Assembly: GCF_000204645.1 (NCBI RefSeq)
Contig: NC_015422.1
Coordinates: 1,567,001-1,631,000, forward strand
Length of the DNA stretch: 64,000 nt
From: Alicycliphilus denitrificans K601
GTDB lineage: Bacteria > Pseudomonadota > Gammaproteobacteria > Burkholderiales > Burkholderiaceae_C
Direction of reading: 5' to 3'
The notes under the pieces are model-generated. The model worked only from the letters and a program-made list of their open reading frames with translations. It made no database searches and was not told the DNA's origin. Below, piece after piece: positions 8,130 through 15,564 of this stretch (position 1 is its first letter; each line of letters begins with the position of its first letter). Position numbers and translations under genes: made by a program.

Positions 8130-8401
8130 CTAGGGCCTGTTAACACTATGGAAGGGGATCGCGTTGCCTCGCAAAGGGGCTGGATGCAAGGCGCTCGCGC
8201 GCTGGCCAAGGCTGATGCCTTGCAAGCGTGGGCAACGCCGCAGACGGCCCCTTTGCGAGGCAACCCGAAGGGAAGCTCATGACAGCCCGCCCCTCGGCGT
8301 TGCGCTCCTTGTGCGTGCGCACGCACGCACTGCGTCGCGCGCCTTGATGGCCAGGCTGTCATGAGCTTCGCGACCCATTCCATAGTGTTAACAGGCCCTA
8401 G
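8130..8401. mobile_element. MITE-like element, 272 bp with perfect 24-bp terminal inverted repeats
   Basis: CTAGGGCCTGTTAACACTAT plus GGAA (8130-8153) is perfectly inverted at 8378-8401. Two further perfect internal palindromes are nested inside: GTTGCCTCGCAAAGGGGC (about 8163-8180) with its complement at about 8247-8264, and AAGCTCATGACAGCC (8273-8287) with its complement at 8354-8368. There is no open reading frame for a transposase. CTAG at both tips could be the target duplication, as for IS5-type elements, or part of the repeat. It separates a Bug gene remnant from a thioesterase remnant. Confidence 0.75.
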
Positions 8402-8556
8402 TCCGCCGTGATCTGCAGTTCCTGCACCAGCTTGCGGTTGACGGCGATCTCATGGGCCACCTGCCGCTCAAACTCCGCCGCGCTGCTGCCGATGAGGTGC
8501 ATGCCGTCTTCTGCCAGTCCAAGTGCGGCCAGGGCGAGTGCCATTCTTCCGTGCAT
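8398..8556 (-). pseudogene. Internally deleted Bug receptor remnant
   Basis: From the ATG at 8556, preceded by GGAG, the reading gives 52 residues: a stub of a signal peptide (MHGRMALALAALGLA) joined directly to a Bug-like C-terminus (EFERQVAHEIAVNRKLVQEL, then QITAD). Bug proteins end with an E(F/Y)xxxIxxEIxKWxxVVK-type helix, which this resembles. The roughly 270 residues between are missing, so it cannot form the receptor. Its stop codon TAG lies in the tip of the MITE-like element. It sits directly downstream of a CoA-transferase gene, repeating the Bug/CoA-transferase pairing seen elsewhere in the window. Confidence 0.55.
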
Positions 8557-8580
8557 GATCATCTCCGTCTCATTGGGGAT

Positions 8581-9738
8581 TTACCCGGCCTGCAGCAACT
8601 GCCGCAGGCGCTCGTTGTCCTGCCCGACCTCGGGCGCCGAATCCAGCGGCGGCGGGCGCTGGCGGTCGAAGGACAGCGGCACGCCCACCAGATCGATCTC
8701 GTCCTCGCTCGTCTTGCCCAGGATGCCCAGCGCCCTGGTCTGCTCGTGCGCGTACAGCTCCGCCGTGGTCTGCACCGAAGCGCAGGGCAGGCCGAAGCCG
8801 TCGAAATGCTTCTGCCAGTATTCGCGCGTGTGCCGCTTCATGACCTGGCCGATCAGGCCGTCGATCTCCTGGCGGTTCGCAAGCCGCCCCGCGTTCGTGG
8901 CGAACTTCGGATCGGTGCCCCACTCGGGATGGCCCAGGGCCTCGGCCAGGCGCGCGAACAGGCGGTCGTTGGCGGCACTGATGATGGCGTAGCCATCGGC
9001 CGCCTCATACGCGCGGTGCGGCACGATGAAGGCCACGCCCGAGCCATGGCGCCCGCCCGGATCGCCGTCGGCCGCATAGTTGGCGATGCCGATGGACATC
9101 CAGGCGATCGCCGTCTCCAGCAGCGAACTGTTCACCGTGGCGCCGATCTTCCGGCGCTCGCGGCGCAGCAGCGCCGAGACGATGCCGATCACGGCCCACA
9201 TGCCGGTGCCGAAATCCACGATGGACACGCCCGCGCGCACGGGCGCCTGGCCGTCTTCTCCGGTCAGCATCATGATGCCGCTGAACGCCTGCATCAGCGG
9301 GTCGTAGCCCGGCAGCGTGTTCAAGGGGCCCACGTGGCCATAGGCGCCCACCTCGCACACCACCAGGGAAGGCTTGCGCGCGCGCAGGCTCTCGGGATCG
9401 AGCCGGTACTGCCCGCTGCTGCCCGGGCGCAGGTTGTGCAGGAACACGTCGGCATGGCGCTCGATGAGGTCGTGCAGCGTGGCCAGCTGCACCGGATCCT
9501 TGATGTCCAGGCAGATCGAGCGCTTGCCGCGGTTGATCGCATGGAAGGCCGCGCCGCAGCCCTTCCACTGGCTGGGGCCCCAGCCGCGCGCGGAATCGCC
9601 GCCGGGGCGCTCCACCTTCCAGACCTCGGCGCCCAGGCCGGCGAGCACGTGGCCGGCGAACGGGGCGGAGGCGCTGTCGCTGAGCTCCACCACGGTGAAG
9701 CCCGCCAGGGGCAGGTCGGATGGGCTGTCGTGCTGCAT
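8581..9738 (-). CDS. CaiB/BaiF (family III) CoA-transferase
   Basis: 385 residues with the family III fold: N-terminal Rossmann half (FAGHVLAGLGAEVWKVERPG), YGHVGP segment and the nucleophile region VSIVDFGTGM, giving catalytic Asp175, aligned with Asp169 of formyl-CoA transferase. These enzymes move CoA between carboxylic acids. It lies in the minus-strand operon between another CoA-transferase and a Bug remnant. It is distinct from the 9786 protein (different N-terminus and Asp context), so it is not a tandem duplicate. Donor and acceptor cannot be predicted. Confidence 0.88.
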   Translation of the reverse strand: MQHDSPSDLPLAGFTVVELSDSASAPFAGHVLAGLGAEVWKVERPGGDSARGWGPSQWKGCGAAFHAINRGKRSICLDIKDPVQLATLHDLIERHADVFLHNLRPGSSGQYRLDPESLRARKPSLVVCEVGAYGHVGPLNTLPGYDPLMQAFSGIMMLTGEDGQAPVRAGVSIVDFGTGMWAVIGIVSALLRRERRKIGATVNSSLLETAIAWMSIGIANYAADGDPGGRHGSGVAFIVPHRAYEAADGYAIISAANDRLFARLAEALGHPEWGTDPKFATNAGRLANRQEIDGLIGQVMKRHTREYWQKHFDGFGLPCASVQTTAELYAHEQTRALGILGKTSEDEIDLVGVPLSFDRQRPPPLDSAPEVGQDNERLRQLLQAG

Positions 9739-9761
9739 GTTCGTCTCCCGTTTTTCAGATC

Positions 9762-9804
9762 AAATTGGCCACCAGCGCTTGTCTGTCAAGCGCTGGAAGC
9801 TATC
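9762..9804. repeat. Palindromic intergenic repeat, copy 2
   Basis: CCAGCGCTTG-TCTGT-CAAGCGCTGG, a near-perfect 10-bp stem with GGCC/AGCT flanks. It overlaps the 3' end of the minus-strand CoA-transferase gene and encodes its last residues and stop (ETIASSA*). Confidence 0.8.
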
Positions 9805-11018
9805 GTTTCGTGAGCATCGAGCACGGGTGCCTGCAGCGCGCCGCCGGCCGCGACGATCTGCCGCGCCTCGTCCGCGCTCAATCCGTACTCGGTCAGCAGC
9901 TGCACCGTGTGCTCGCCCAGGCGCGGCGCGGGGTAGCGCTGCTCGGGCTGGCTTTCGCTCCAGGTCTGGGGGATGCCCATCATGCGCAGCAGGCCCTCGC
10001 TGGGGTGCTGCTGCATCTGGAAGAAGTTCACGGCCTGCATGTGCGGGTCGCGCAGCAGGGTCTCGGGCGTGTTCATCTGGATGACCGGGATGTCGGCCTC
10101 GGTCAGGATGCGCAGCCACTCGGCGGATGTCCTGGTCTCGAAGGTGTCGGCCAGGAACTTGTAGAGGTAGGCGATGTTCTCGGTGCGGCCGAAGATCGTG
10201 CCGTAGCGCGGGTCCTCGGCCATGTCGGGGCGGCCCACGGCGAGGAAGAAGCGCTGCCAGTGGCGGTCGGTGTAGATGTTCACGCCCAGGTAGCCGTCCT
10301 TCGTCTGGTAGGGGCGGCGCTCGGCGCTCATCATGCGCGCGTAGCCCCAGTCGCCGATGGGCGGCTCGAAGGTGTGGCCGTACAGGTGGTCGCCCAGCAC
10401 GAAGTGCGCGAAGGTCTCGAACATGGGCACCTCCACCGACTGGCCGTGCCCGGTCTTCTCGCGGTAGTACAGGGCCATGGCCACGGCGTTGCAGGCGGCC
10501 ATGCCGACCAGCCGGTCGGCGATGGCCGTCGCCACGTACTGGGGCGGGCCGGACTTGCGCGCTTGTAGCACCGGCATGCCCACGGCCGCTTGGATCAGGT
10601 CGTCGTACGCGGGCCGTTCGGCATACGGGCCGTTCTGGCCGAAGCCGAACGCGCCGCAGTAGATGATGCGCGGGTTGACCTTCCTGACGTCCTCATAGGC
10701 CAGCCCGAGCTTGGCCATGGCCTTGGGGCGCAGGCTGTGTAGCACCACGTCGGCGGACTGCAGCATGCGCTGCAGCGCGGCGGCGGCCTGGGCGTTCTTC
10801 AGGTCCAGCACCGCGCTGCGCTTGTTGCGGTTCAGGTGCAGGAAGATCACGCTCATGCCCTTGTTGCGGCAGGGGCCGACGCCGCGCGTGGGGTCCCCGC
10901 CGGGCGCCTCGATCTTGCACACGTCGGCGCCCATGTCGGCCAGCAGCAGCGAGGCGTACGGGCCCATGAAGTTGGAGGTGAGGTCGAGGATGCGCACCCC
11001 GGTGAGAGGACCAGCCAT
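9786..11018 (-). CDS. Family III CoA-transferase, module copy A
   Basis: 410 residues from MAGPLTGVRILDLTSNFMGP. Predicted nucleophile is Asp168 (ATAIADR). It aligns without gaps for about 155 residues to the CoA-transferase at 19980, with about 80 percent identity by eye over the first 60. The upstream Bug genes of both are also paralogous, so the pair is a duplicated module. It ends in a palindromic repeat that provides the last residues ETIASSA*. The gene follows its Bug partner by 5 bases. It probably activates the acid bound by that receptor as its CoA ester, with subsequent oxidation by the neighbouring acyl-CoA dehydrogenase (inference). Confidence 0.88.
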   Translation of the reverse strand: MAGPLTGVRILDLTSNFMGPYASLLLADMGADVCKIEAPGGDPTRGVGPCRNKGMSVIFLHLNRNKRSAVLDLKNAQAAAALQRMLQSADVVLHSLRPKAMAKLGLAYEDVRKVNPRIIYCGAFGFGQNGPYAERPAYDDLIQAAVGMPVLQARKSGPPQYVATAIADRLVGMAACNAVAMALYYREKTGHGQSVEVPMFETFAHFVLGDHLYGHTFEPPIGDWGYARMMSAERRPYQTKDGYLGVNIYTDRHWQRFFLAVGRPDMAEDPRYGTIFGRTENIAYLYKFLADTFETRTSAEWLRILTEADIPVIQMNTPETLLRDPHMQAVNFFQMQQHPSEGLLRMMGIPQTWSESQPEQRYPAPRLGEHTVQLLTEYGLSADEARQIVAAGGALQAPVLDAHETIASSA

Positions 11019-11023
11019 GGTGC

Positions 11024-12031
11024 TTACTCCGGTTGGATGTTCAGGGTCTTGAACAGATCCTGCCAGATCGCCGTCTCCTCGCGGATCTCCTTGGCGAAGG
11101 TCTCGGGCGACGATGCGGCCACCGTGGCGGTGAGCTTGGCCTCCACCTGCTTGCGGAATTCCTCCTCGGCGAAGACGGCCTGCACGTCGCGGTTGATGCG
11201 GTCGACCACCGCCGCCGGCGTGCCCTTGGGCACGAAGAAGCCGGTCCACAGCAGGGGCAGGTAGCCCGTGTAGCCCACGGCCTCGGCCAGCGTGGGCACG
11301 TCGGGCAGGCCGGCGTAGCGCTGCGTGCTGATGGCCGCCAGCGGCACGATGGCGCCGGTGGCGAAGTGGGGCCGGATGGAGGCCGGATTGTTCACGATGA
11401 ACTGCGTGTCGTTGCGCGTCAGGGACAGGTTGGCGTCGTTCACGTTGCTGTAGTTCACCGCCGAATACTGCATGCCCAGCTGCTGGTTCAGGATGGCGTA
11501 GCTCAGGTTGAACACCGACACCGGGCCCAGGCCTGCGAGGAAGAGGCCCTTGCCGTCCTTCTTGCTCAGGGCGATCAGGTCCTTGAGCGTCCTGGCCTGC
11601 TTGGCGGTCTCGCCGTTGGTGGCGATCACGAGCTCGTAGTTGAGCACCTTGCGCACGGGCACCAGGTCGGTCAGCGGGTCGAAGCGCAGGCCCTTCTGCG
11701 TGTACTTGGGCAGGATGGAGCTTTGCGTGCCCAGCAGCAGCGTGTGGCCGTCGGTGGCGCGCACCACGTGCTCGGTGCCCACCACGCCGCTGGCGCCGGG
11801 CTTGTTCTCCACGATCACGGGCTGCTTCCAGCGCGCCTCCAGCTTGGGCGCAACCATGCGCGCCAGCGTGTCGCCCGAGGAACCGGCGGCAATCGCCAGC
11901 ACGATGCGCACGGGCCGGGTGGGCCAGTCCTGCTGGGCTTGGGCGGCGCCAGCCGCGAGCCCCAGCGCCAGCGTGGCGCAGCCCGCCTTCAGCCAGTCGC
12001 GGCGGGAGGATAGGTTCTTGATTGCGGTCAT
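11024..12031 (-). CDS. Bug/TctC-family periplasmic receptor, module copy A
   Basis: 335 residues from MTAIKNLSSRRDWLKAG; this start has a GGAGAC site, whereas a reading extended to 12097 would run through a palindromic repeat. An N-terminal twin-Arg-like SRRDWLK stretch and an Ala-rich signal end at AQAQ. Family marks are WPTRPVRIV, VENKPGASGVVGTE, DGHTLLLGTQ and YTQKGLRFDPLTDL. The last three are nearly identical in the Bug gene at 18961, its module paralogue. It is directly followed by its CoA-transferase. The ligand is an unknown carboxylate. Confidence 0.9.
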   Translation of the reverse strand: MTAIKNLSSRRDWLKAGCATLALGLAAGAAQAQQDWPTRPVRIVLAIAAGSSGDTLARMVAPKLEARWKQPVIVENKPGASGVVGTEHVVRATDGHTLLLGTQSSILPKYTQKGLRFDPLTDLVPVRKVLNYELVIATNGETAKQARTLKDLIALSKKDGKGLFLAGLGPVSVFNLSYAILNQQLGMQYSAVNYSNVNDANLSLTRNDTQFIVNNPASIRPHFATGAIVPLAAISTQRYAGLPDVPTLAEAVGYTGYLPLLWTGFFVPKGTPAAVVDRINRDVQAVFAEEEFRKQVEAKLTATVAASSPETFAKEIREETAIWQDLFKTLNIQPE

Positions 12032-12051
12032 GGTTTGTCTCCAGACTTTTA

Positions 12052-12104
12052 TGAAAAATATAGCTACCAGCGCTTGTGGGACGGGCGCTGGAGGCATATT
12101 TGGT
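12052..12104. repeat. Palindromic intergenic repeat, copy 3
   Basis: ATAGCTACCAGCGCTTGTGG followed by GACGGGCGCTGGAGGCATATTT. Lies between the thiolase and Bug genes of the minus-strand operon, separating two apparent sub-operons. Confidence 0.8.
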
Positions 12105-12148
12105 TGGAAGGCCGCGCGGCGCCGGCAGGCGGGCCGCGTGGGTCGCCG

Positions 12149-13330
12149 TCAGGCGCGCTGGTACATGGTCACCACGCAGGCGCCGCCCAGCCCGATGTTG
12201 TGCTGCAGCGCCACGCGCGCGCCCTCCACCTGGCGCTTGCCGGCCGTGCCGCGCAGGTGCCACACCAGCTCGGTGCACTGCGCCAGGCCCGTCGCGCCCA
12301 GCGGGTGGCCCTTGGACATCAGCCCGCCCGACGGGTTGACGACGTACTTGCCGCCATAGGTGTTGTCGCCGTCGTTGATGAACTTCTCGGCGCCGCCCTC
12401 GGGGCACAGGCCCAGGCCCTCGTAGCTGATGACCTCGTTGGGCGTGAAGCAGTCGTGCAGTTCCACCACGTCCACGTCCTCGGGGCCGACGCCCGCCTGT
12501 TCATAGACCTGGCGGGCCGCGCGGCGCGTCATGTCGGCGCCCACGAGGTTGATGAGGTCGGTCTTGCTGGCCTCGGTGTCGGTGGTCATGGCCTGCCCGG
12601 CGATCTCGATGGCGTTGGTGATGCCGTGGCGCCTGGCGAATGCCTCGCTGCACACGATGGCCGCCGCCGCGCCGCAGGTGGGCGGGCAGGCCATCAGGCG
12701 CGTCAGGTAGGGGTACATCTGCGTGGCGCCCATGACTTCTTCCACCGTGAGCGGCTTGGTGAACAGCGCATAGGGGTTGTTCATCGCGTGGTTGCGCGAC
12801 TTCACGGCCACCTTGGCGAAGATGTCGGGGTTGGCGCCGTAGCGGTTGATGTATTCCCAGCCCGCCGAGCCGAACGCCTTGATGGCGCGCGGCGCATCCT
12901 GGGGCAGCTCGGGGGCCAGCTTCTGCTGGCATTCGTAGATCCAGCCCACGGGCAGGGTGCGGTCGCTCCAGGCGCTGGCGAGCGCGCCGGGCTTCATTTC
13001 CTCGAACCCGAAGGCCAGGGCGCATTCGACGACGCCCGCTTCCACCGCCTGGCGCGCCAGGAACAGCGCGGACGAACCCGAGGCGCAGTAGTTGGTCAGG
13101 TTGAAGACGGGAATGCCGCTCATGCCCACGTCGTAGACCGTGCGCTGGCCGCAGGCGCTGTCGCCGTAGACGTAGCCCGCGAAGGCCTGCTGCACCTCGT
13201 CGTAGCCGATGCCCGCGTCCTCCAGCGCGCCCCGGATGGCCTTGGCGCCCATGACCTCGTAGGGTTCGTGCGAGCCCGGCTTGGCGAACTTCACCATGTT
13301 CACGCCGATGATTCTGGCCTTGTTGCTCAT
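12149..13330 (-). CDS. SCP-x type thiolase (lipid-transfer protein family)
   Basis: 393 residues. Nucleophilic Cys82 is in NYCASGSSAL. The second active-site segment is HDCFTPNE (His292-Cys294), and SKGHPLGATG carries His342. The HDCF version and the missing C-terminal CxGGG cysteine motif place it with SCP-x/non-specific lipid-transfer thiolases rather than classical FadA or PhaA. Such enzymes cleave branched or steroid 3-ketoacyl-CoA. It sits downstream of AtuA and AtuA-C, MaoC and an acyl-CoA dehydrogenase, so it probably performs the last cleavage of that pathway. Confidence 0.88.
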   Translation of the reverse strand: MSNKARIIGVNMVKFAKPGSHEPYEVMGAKAIRGALEDAGIGYDEVQQAFAGYVYGDSACGQRTVYDVGMSGIPVFNLTNYCASGSSALFLARQAVEAGVVECALAFGFEEMKPGALASAWSDRTLPVGWIYECQQKLAPELPQDAPRAIKAFGSAGWEYINRYGANPDIFAKVAVKSRNHAMNNPYALFTKPLTVEEVMGATQMYPYLTRLMACPPTCGAAAAIVCSEAFARRHGITNAIEIAGQAMTTDTEASKTDLINLVGADMTRRAARQVYEQAGVGPEDVDVVELHDCFTPNEVISYEGLGLCPEGGAEKFINDGDNTYGGKYVVNPSGGLMSKGHPLGATGLAQCTELVWHLRGTAGKRQVEGARVALQHNIGLGGACVVTMYQRA

Positions 13331-13342
13331 GTGGCGTTCTCC

Positions 13343-13684
13343 TTAGTGGATGAGGTGCAGGTCGCTCTCGTCGACCTCCAGCACGATGCGCAGGATGGCC
13401 TGGCACATGGTCTTGCCGGTGAAGTCGATGCGCAGGCTGCGCGTGGCGCCGCCGCCCAGCGAGTTGCGCAGCACGAAGTTCATCGCGTGCAGCGTCTTCA
13501 CTTCGTAGCGATCCACGGTGCCCTTGGACATCTCGCCGAAGAACGCCTTCACGCGCTCGGCCGTCAGGTGCTTTTGCAGCAGCGGGTAGTAGCGCGGCTC
13601 CTTGGCGATGACGGCGATGTTGCTGATGTCGCCCTTGTCGCCCGAGCGGGCGTACACCAGATCTTTCAGTTGCAGCTTGGCCAT
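13343..13684 (-). CDS. AtuA-associated small protein (AtuA C-terminal-like domain)
   Basis: 113 residues starting MAKLQLKDLVYARSGDKGD. The ARSGDKGD(I/T)SN segment and ferredoxin-fold-sized length match the C-terminal domain found in AtuA of acyclic terpene utilisation. In Pseudomonas AtuA is a single protein of about 600 residues; here the domain is a separate gene directly after the AtuA body with a one-base gap. The two products probably form a complex. No enzymatic activity is established for the domain. It is co-directional with and 12 bases from the thiolase gene. Confidence 0.75.
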   Translation of the reverse strand: MAKLQLKDLVYARSGDKGDISNIAVIAKEPRYYPLLQKHLTAERVKAFFGEMSKGTVDRYEVKTLHAMNFVLRNSLGGGATRSLRIDFTGKTMCQAILRIVLEVDESDLHLIH

Positions 13685-13685
13685 T

Positions 13686-15044
13686 TCACAGCTCCCGGAT
13701 TTCGACGTTCTGCTTGACTTCCTCGCGGGCCAGCAGCGTGGGCCACAGCGCGAACACCTCGCGCGGCACGGGCGTGTTCAACTGGCCAGTGGAGCCGATC
13801 GGCCCCGTGCCCATCAGCATCACGCACTCGCGCGCCACCTTGCCGGCCTCGCCGCGGTCGGCGCACTTGGCGGCCACGCGGATGCGCACCTCGTTGATCT
13901 CGGGGTCGGGCTCGGGCGATGCGGACCAGTGGCACGAATCGACGCCGATCATGTCGAAGCGCACCTCGTCGGCCTTCAGGTTCACCATCTCGAAGCGCTT
14001 CTTGATGATCTCGAACGAGCGGCGCGCCTTGGCCACTGCGTCGGGCCAGGTCACGGAGGACTCGACCTCGCCGATGTAGCCGTCGGTGTAGGCGATGCCC
14101 GCCTTCAGCGTGGCCGGCGCGGGCTTGCCCCTGGCGCCCCACACCTTCACGCGGTCCTTGCCCACCTGCTCCATCTGCACGTTGGTGAAGTCGGTGACCA
14201 CCTCGGGCATCAGGTAGTTGCCGGGGTCGTGCACTTCGTAGAGCAGGTGCTCGGTCAGCGTGACCTGGTTGACCAGGCCGCCCGTGCCGTCCACCTTGGT
14301 GATGAACAGCTCGCCCTTCTCGTTGACCTCGGCGATGGGGTAGCCGATGTTCCACGGGTCGGGCACTTCCTTCCACAGGCTGGAGATGCCGCCCGTGCAG
14401 GCCGCGCCGCACTCGATCAGGTGGCCGGCGGTGATGCCGGTGGCGAGCTTGTCCCACTCGTCCCACTTCCAGCCGAACTCGTGCACGAGCGGCGCCAGGA
14501 TGGCGGCGTCGTCGGTCGCGCGGTCGGAGATGATGATGTCGCAGCCCTGCTGCAGCGCCTCGACGTAGCCGTAGGCGCCCGAGTACACGTAGGAGCCCAC
14601 GATGCGGTCGCGCACCTTGCCCAGGTCGTCGTCGCCCGTGTCCAGGTTGGTGAACTTCACGCCCTTGTCGAGCAGTTCCTCCACTTTCTGCTGGATGTCG
14701 TTCGTCGTGACGATGCCGACCTTGAGTTGGGTGATGCCCAGCTCCCTGGCCGTGGCCAGGATGGTGTCGGCGCAGGCCTGGGGATTGGCCGCGCCCGCGT
14801 TGGTCAGGATCTTGATGCCTTTTTCCAGGCAGATCGGCAGCACGCCGCGCACCACGGCGCGGATGGAGGGCACGAAGCCCTGGGCGGGATTCTTCTTCTG
14901 CATCTTCTGCAGCAGCGGAATCGTGGGTTCGCCCAGGAAGTCGTAGGCCAGGTACTGCACGTTGCCGTGCCTGGCGATCTCGATGGCAGGGTCGAGGTTG
15001 TCACCCCAGAACCCGCTGCCGGAGCCGATGCGGATGGTCTTCAT
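13686..15044 (-). CDS. AtuA family protein (DUF1446)
   Basis: 452 residues from MKTIRIGSGSGFWGDNLDPA at 15044; the longer reading to 15131 overlaps the MaoC gene and is not preferred. The family marks are GSGSGFWGD, LTNAGAANP and ISDRATDDAA. AtuA is required for citronellol/geraniol use in Pseudomonas but its reaction is not established. This protein covers the large domain only; the small C-terminal domain is the next gene. Upstream are a MaoC protein and an acyl-CoA dehydrogenase, downstream a thiolase, so the operon encodes a CoA-dependent pathway for a branched or terpenoid acid (inference). Confidence 0.82.
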   Translation of the reverse strand: MKTIRIGSGSGFWGDNLDPAIEIARHGNVQYLAYDFLGEPTIPLLQKMQKKNPAQGFVPSIRAVVRGVLPICLEKGIKILTNAGAANPQACADTILATARELGITQLKVGIVTTNDIQQKVEELLDKGVKFTNLDTGDDDLGKVRDRIVGSYVYSGAYGYVEALQQGCDIIISDRATDDAAILAPLVHEFGWKWDEWDKLATGITAGHLIECGAACTGGISSLWKEVPDPWNIGYPIAEVNEKGELFITKVDGTGGLVNQVTLTEHLLYEVHDPGNYLMPEVVTDFTNVQMEQVGKDRVKVWGARGKPAPATLKAGIAYTDGYIGEVESSVTWPDAVAKARRSFEIIKKRFEMVNLKADEVRFDMIGVDSCHWSASPEPDPEINEVRIRVAAKCADRGEAGKVARECVMLMGTGPIGSTGQLNTPVPREVFALWPTLLAREEVKQNVEIREL

Positions 15045-15049
15045 GGCCG

Positions 15050-15550
15050 TCAAGCCTTCTTCGGCGCAGGCAGGGTGGAGGCCACCAGCGCGTCCAGGTC
15101 CTCGCGCTTGCGCAGCATCAAGAGGCTCCATTCGCCCTGCTGCACCACGTCGCCGTCCTGGTTCAGCACCTGCATCAGGAACTGGATCACGCCGTACTTC
15201 TCGTCCTTGACCTTCTTGCCGATCACGGTGGCCTTGGCGAACACGGTGTCGTCGATCAGCACGGGCTTGAGGAAGCGCATGTTGTCGATGCCGTAGTTGG
15301 CCTGGATGCCCAGGCCGAACTGGATCAGGCCGGTGGCGATGGAGTAGGTGAGCGCGCCCTGCACAAGGCGCTTGCCGAAGCGCGTCTTGGAGGCGTACAG
15401 GGTGTTGGAGTGGATGGCGATCCAGTTGCCGGTCAGCGCGCAGTAGTTCACCACGTCGGTCTCGGTGATGGTGCGGCCGCCGGAGTTGAAGACCTGGCCT
15501 TCTTCCAGTTCGTCGAAGGTCTGGTTGATCTGGTTGTTGATGAGGCTCAT
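15050..15550 (-). CDS. MaoC-like (hotdog) hydratase/dehydratase
   Basis: 166 residues from MSLINNQINQTFDELEEGQV with a GGGAGAA ribosome site. Fold and length match single-domain MaoC/hydratase-2 proteins. In the hydratase motif G-D-x-N-P-(L/I/V)-H the catalytic Asp is replaced: residues 41-47 read GNWIAIH, with Asn42 in the Asp position and His47 conserved. Activity may therefore be altered; it may bind or act on enoyl-CoA differently from PhaJ-type hydratases. It sits between the acyl-CoA dehydrogenase and atuA, the right position for hydrating the enoyl-CoA made upstream. Confidence 0.78.
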   Translation of the reverse strand: MSLINNQINQTFDELEEGQVFNSGGRTITETDVVNYCALTGNWIAIHSNTLYASKTRFGKRLVQGALTYSIATGLIQFGLGIQANYGIDNMRFLKPVLIDDTVFAKATVIGKKVKDEKYGVIQFLMQVLNQDGDVVQQGEWSLLMLRKREDLDALVASTLPAPKKA

Positions 15551-15564
15551 GTCGTTCTCCCTGT

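Noticed and set aside
8130..8401. CRISPR-like or tRNA-like structure in the palindromic region
   Set aside because: There are no regularly spaced direct repeats, only nested inverted repeats. No tRNA arms or anticodon stem could be recognised.
9786..12407. 873-codon minus-strand reading frame
   Set aside because: Only its last 410 codons are a real CoA-transferase. The upstream part is the out-of-frame reading of the Bug and thiolase genes.
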